Made by a program: the position numbers and the translations under genes. Source: an uncultured bacterium (GTDB taxonomy: Bacteria > Cyanobacteriota > Vampirovibrionia > Obscuribacterales > Obscuribacteraceae). From it: 33,915 nt of DNA. The stretch spans positions 1-33,915 of the forward strand of contig CAJXZK010000026.1 in NCBI GenBank assembly GCA_913063055.1, written 5' to 3'. Within the stretch, counting starts at the first letter, position 1; the number at the start of each line of letters is the position of its first letter. Shown here one piece after another: positions 30,669-33,915 of this stretch. Below the pieces are notes generated by a model. That model was not told the DNA's origin. It ran no database searches and worked only from the letters and a program-made list of their open reading frames with translations.

Positions 30669-31265
30669 TTGGAAAAGAGTCTCGATGCGATAAAGAAGAA
30701 TTTGCTGCTTTTGTTCGGCCTTCAGTTCTGCTTTAGCATTTTCATTTATTTCTCATTTGTGTTTGTAGTAGGGCAGGGCGTTTTACCTTTTTCACAGCCT
30801 ATTGTTGACACTTTTCGTATGCCAGTTTTCGTTCCTATTCTTTCCGTATCGCTGGTTCTTTTTTGGGTTATTTGCTTTCTCATCTTTTTGAAGAGCTTTG
30901 AAGAAACACGCCAGCTAAGCAAGAATGCAAACCGCGCAGAACCATGGATGGCAACAATCGGTCCTGGAGCCTTTTTCTCGCCTAGCTTGTGCTTTATGTG
31001 GAAGAAGGATGCTACTGGCAAGATAGCGGAAGGTACTGAGCGTATGCTCTTTTGCTTGCCTGCTAGCAGCAACCTTGGAACTAGCTTGTCGGTACCGCTC
31101 AGTCAGCTTAGTCCGAAGGATGTATCGGCATTCTCTGATGCATCGGGCAAAGTGCGTCTGATTCGCACAGAAGATAACGTTTATCTGCCGATTTTTTCAT
31201 ATCCCCCACAGCTTGCGAAGATGCTCTTGAGCGCGTCACAGCAAGTTTTGCTGCCGCCCAAGTGA
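30669..31265 (+). CDS. Two-TM membrane protein of unknown function
   Basis: 198 aa with a TTG start at 30669 and AGGAG 7-8 bases upstream. TM helices lie at about 12-36 and 50-75, then a soluble cytoplasmic domain follows (WMATIGPGAFFSPSLCFMW, MLFCLPASSN, VPLSQLSPKDVSAFSDASGK). The layout resembles the two-TM protein at 3517-4560, where membrane hairpin and a beta-rich tail also occur, but similarity is only in outline. Role unknown. Confidence 0.6.
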   Translation: MEKSLDAIKKNLLLLFGLQFCFSIFIYFSFVFVVGQGVLPFSQPIVDTFRMPVFVPILSVSLVLFWVICFLIFLKSFEETRQLSKNANRAEPWMATIGPGAFFSPSLCFMWKKDATGKIAEGTERMLFCLPASSNLGTSLSVPLSQLSPKDVSAFSDASGKVRLIRTEDNVYLPIFSYPPQLAKMLLSASQQVLLPPK

Positions 31266-31381
31266 ATTGCTGAGACTGCTGCACCGGTGAATTATGGGGC
31301 AGTAGCTATTAAGAAGCTGCTGTATATTATAAACTGCTTGGATTTGCGTCTATAGCGGATGAACTTTAACGGGTTGTGGCC

Positions 31382-33139
31382 ATGAAATGCTGGATTATTG
31401 CAATTGTTCTTGCGACTGCTGCGGTTGCCGTACCGACTTGTGCCGAATCCTCAGCCAAATCTTCAACTAGGTCGGCGCCTAAATCTGCCGCTAAATCTCC
31501 CGCCAACTCTTCAGCGCATATGACGGCCACACCGCAATCGCGGCCAGTTCTAAAGACCACAATGCCGGCAGAAAATAAGCCCATTCGGGATAAATGGGCG
31601 GTTGTAATTGGCATTGACAAGTTCAAAGACAAGCGCATTCCCTCACTGCAATACTCGTCGAAAGATGCTCGAGATTTCGCTGATTTTCTTGTCAAAGAAG
31701 GAAATTTTGCGCCAGATCATGTCTTGCTATTAACCAATGAAGAGGCCACAGAAAACGCCATTCAAAGGGCTGTGGGCGACGACTGGTTGCCACGGCGTGT
31801 GCTTGAAGACGACGTCGTGCTTGTCTTCGCCTCAACCCATGGCAGCCCCAAAGAAATGGATGTAGCCGGTGAGAACTTTCTGGTTACTTACGACACTGAT
31901 GTAGACAACCTCTTCTCCTCGGCCATTGAGTTGCAGGATTTGGCCACGACCATACGCCGAAGAACCATGTGCGATCGTGTCATTGTTCTTCTCGACGCTT
32001 GTAATAGCGGTGCTGCAGAGGCTGGTGGCAAAGGTCTCGTGCGCTCCAAGAATTTTGATGTTGGTAGTATCGCCGGCGAAGGCACGATTGTTATTTCTTC
32101 CAGCAAAGCCAATGAGAGATCATGGGAATCAAAACGCTATCAGAATGGCGTATTCACTCACAATCTTATGGCGGCCCTCAAGTGCAAGGGCCCTCAGACA
32201 AAGCTTTCAGAGGCTTACGACGCACTGCGCGATCTTGTGGAACAAGAAGTGCAGTTCGACCGACGTGTGCCTCAAAGCCCAGAGATGAAGATGCGCTGGA
32301 ATGGTACTGAACTGGCCATGCTGGCACCACCAGCGAGACCACGTAAAACTGAGTCTTATAGCAAAGAGGCGTCAGCGGCTGAGGCCGCTGCTAATCCTGC
32401 TGCAACAGCCGTTAAGCAGCAAGCCCGCGTTAGCGTGGATCCAGTTGTCACTGCTCCAGTGAGTACACAATCTGGTACCACTAACAGCACTACCAGCTCC
32501 GCTCAATCTACCAGTCAATTGGTCACTCCCTCGAACAAACCGGCTGTGGCCACCAGTCCTGTCCCGGCAGCAAAAGCCATAGGCATAGCGCCCTTTGGTG
32601 CGGTTTTCGAGAAAATCGTCACCTACTCCTCTCAGGGTGTTCTATGGGGCGTGATCAACAGTCCTGACGAGCTTATAGACTTGCCTTTCACCCTTGGGGA
32701 CAAAATAGAGTCTGAACTGTCTAAAAAGGTCGGTGCAAGTGTTGGCGTCATCAGTCAGCATAAGACTGGCGATGAGCTGAGAAAGAGATTCCCAGCATTA
32801 GAGAAAGTTCGCTACTTGAATCTGAGCACCTGGAATGAAGACAATTTTAAAGCCGTTGGTGCTGCTGTATCTATGCGCTACTTGCTGACTGGCGTTGTAG
32901 ACGAGATTATGTGGCGGCCAACCAAGTGGTCAAACCGCTACACCTTCGTTGTGTCAGCCCAGATAATTGATTTGCAAACCGGTAAGGTTGCAGCTAGAGT
33001 AGATAGGCTGACAATCGGCAAGGCACCTTGGACTTCTGATACCGGCGGCGGCAAGAAATATTTTGAAAATGAAGTGGTGCCTGATGCTGCTAAGCAACTA
33101 GTAACTGCGCTTGCTAAACAAATGAATGGTAAGTGGTAG
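31382..33139 (+). CDS. Exported caspase-like protease fused to a CsgG/LpoB-like domain
   Basis: 585 aa from ATG 31382. A signal peptide (MKCWIIAIVLATAAVAVPTCA) is followed by a Ser/Ala/Lys linker. The peptidase C14 domain runs from about residue 70 (KWAVVIGIDKF) to about 310, with the dyad His153 (FASTHGS) and Cys207 (LLDACNSG) intact. A 90-residue Ser/Thr/Ala linker leads to a C-terminal domain (KAIGIAPFGAVFEKIV, LGDKIESELSKKVGASVGVIS, YLLTGVVDEI, VSAQIIDLQTGKV) that looks like the CsgG/LpoB outer-membrane-associated fold. Bacterial orthocaspases of this type cut after Arg or Lys. Export means it acts outside the cytoplasm. Confidence 0.88.
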   Translation: MKCWIIAIVLATAAVAVPTCAESSAKSSTRSAPKSAAKSPANSSAHMTATPQSRPVLKTTMPAENKPIRDKWAVVIGIDKFKDKRIPSLQYSSKDARDFADFLVKEGNFAPDHVLLLTNEEATENAIQRAVGDDWLPRRVLEDDVVLVFASTHGSPKEMDVAGENFLVTYDTDVDNLFSSAIELQDLATTIRRRTMCDRVIVLLDACNSGAAEAGGKGLVRSKNFDVGSIAGEGTIVISSSKANERSWESKRYQNGVFTHNLMAALKCKGPQTKLSEAYDALRDLVEQEVQFDRRVPQSPEMKMRWNGTELAMLAPPARPRKTESYSKEASAAEAAANPAATAVKQQARVSVDPVVTAPVSTQSGTTNSTTSSAQSTSQLVTPSNKPAVATSPVPAAKAIGIAPFGAVFEKIVTYSSQGVLWGVINSPDELIDLPFTLGDKIESELSKKVGASVGVISQHKTGDELRKRFPALEKVRYLNLSTWNEDNFKAVGAAVSMRYLLTGVVDEIMWRPTKWSNRYTFVVSAQIIDLQTGKVAARVDRLTIGKAPWTSDTGGGKKYFENEVVPDAAKQLVTALAKQMNGKW

Positions 33140-33146
33140 GCCTCAA

Positions 33147-33914
33147 TTACTCAAGATCTTTGTAGCGCACGATGGGCAAGCCTTCACTATTAGCCTTATG
33201 CAGGGCACAGTCTGCAGAAGCAAGCAAGTTATTCAGATTCGTGCAGTCTTCTGGAATTCCTGCTATGGCGCACATTACCACTAGCATCTTGCCTTCCATA
33301 CCGGCCAATGGTCTGGCTCCGAGTACTTTCTGTATCTTCTTAGCCATTGTGGTGGCACCACTCAAATTTGTGTTCGGTAAGTACAGGGCAATGGTTTGTG
33401 CTTCGTAATGGCCGGCGCCGTCGGTTTGACGTTTGCAATTGAAAATTTGCAGCGCTGCATCTGCTAGAGTTTGCCTGCTGACCAAGTTTATCCGCACTCC
33501 CTGCGGAGTCGGCTCAATCTGACGCAAGTCAACGAGAAGCAGAGACATTGAGCCACGGTTTCTGAAACTGCGAAAGAATTCTTCTTCAAGAAAATAGAGA
33601 AAGGCAGGGGCGGTAAGCAGCCCAGTGTCTCTGTTGCGAAGACTGAGCATTACCGAGCGCACTGCCGCAGCATCAATCTTCTTCTCTTTTAATGCCCGTT
33701 TGCTTTTGAGCGGCGCTTTATTTGAGATACAAATCAAATTGCGGCTCATCAAGTAGTTCAAGCAGCGCAACAGTATGTATTTGGGGAAGAAGTTGAGACT
33801 TTCAAAGTCGGCTAAAGTCTTGCGCCCATCCATCTGTTGATAGAGCAGCTTCAAGGTATCTAAGTTTATTGAAGTCTTGTCGCCCAAGGCCGTTTGAAAT
33901 TGCTCTTGTGTAAG
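33147..33914 (-). CDS. Degenerate GGDEF-domain protein (N-terminus beyond the window)
   Basis: The frame is open to the right edge (LTQEQFQTALGDKTS...), so the start lies outside; at least 255 residues are seen. The N-terminal part (LDTLKLLYQQMDGRKTLADFE, ILLRCLNYLMSRNLI) looks like a winged-helix or DUF4388-type module. From about RDTGLLTAPAFLYFLEEEF it follows a diguanylate cyclase fold, with MSLLLVDLRQIEP and the tail LASADCALHKANSEG. The active-site loop reads GHYEAQ where GGDEF is expected, so it should not make cyclic di-GMP. It may be a structural or binding remnant. It is convergent with the caspase-like gene (7 bases between stops). Confidence 0.75.
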   Translation of the reverse strand, partial: LTQEQFQTALGDKTSINLDTLKLLYQQMDGRKTLADFESLNFFPKYILLRCLNYLMSRNLICISNKAPLKSKRALKEKKIDAAAVRSVMLSLRNRDTGLLTAPAFLYFLEEEFFRSFRNRGSMSLLLVDLRQIEPTPQGVRINLVSRQTLADAALQIFNCKRQTDGAGHYEAQTIALYLPNTNLSGATTMAKKIQKVLGARPLAGMEGKMLVVMCAIAGIPEDCTNLNNLLASADCALHKANSEGLPIVRYKDLE

Positions 33915-33915
33915 C

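Overview
The window is bacterial chromosome, about 34 kb, with moderate GC, compact genes and many TTG/GTG starts behind Shine-Dalgarno sites. The gene mix suggests a non-photosynthetic relative of cyanobacteria (Melainabacteria/Obscuribacter type) or another large-genome environmental bacterium: GT-C membrane proteins, a eukaryote-like Ser/Thr kinase, a caspase-like protease, an alpha-2-macroglobulin and several degenerate signalling domains. That placement is inference from gene style; no rRNA or other marker gene is present.

Left part (1-5.9 kb): the tail of an unidentified gene and two tandem GT-C-type multi-pass membrane proteins run rightward. They meet a leftward two-TM protein of unknown function. 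A 400-base non-coding stretch rich in inverted repeats then precedes tRNA-Tyr(GTA) and a hemerythrin-domain protein.

Centre-left (5.9-13.1 kb), the most interesting part: everything is on the minus strand and concerns RNA. In transcription order it holds an unrecognised 271-aa protein, an RtcB RNA ligase (frameshifted in this sequence), the release factor homologue PrfH overlapping rtcB by 4 bases, the DExH helicase HrpB (apparently with an ATT start), and an array of 11 tRNA genes. RtcB-PrfH pairs are known to rescue and repair ribosomes cleaved in 16S rRNA. The array is far from ordinary. Five of the 11 tRNAs have G55 in the T-loop in place of U55, and those five have AG in place of G18G19 in the D-loop; the other six are canonical at both sites. 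Two of the canonical ones carry C33 in place of U33. I read the block as a possible RNA-damage recovery island: repair enzymes plus a set of structurally divergent spare tRNAs. This is a hypothesis.

Centre-right (13.5-23.8 kb): a patatin-like lipase whose ribosome binding site lies in an unusual pair of crossing inverted repeats, a 1480-aa alpha-2-macroglobulin with a GCFEQ thioester site, a universal stress protein, two small proteins, a C39-like peptidase protein followed at 6 bases by a small acidic protein (toxin/immunity-like), and a Ser/Thr kinase.

Right part (23.9-33.9 kb): mostly envelope or secreted proteins. These are a membrane-anchored M28 peptidase, a third GT-C-like protein, an Ivy-type lysozyme inhibitor with the CKPHDC loop, a HEAT-repeat protein, a LytM/M23 domain that has lost its zinc ligands, two small envelope proteins, a caspase-like protease fused to a CsgG/LpoB-like domain, and a degenerate GGDEF protein cut by the window edge. 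Lysozyme inhibition, protease trapping, a pseudo-LytM factor and a toxin-like locus together suggest a cell that meets hydrolytic attack from other cells.
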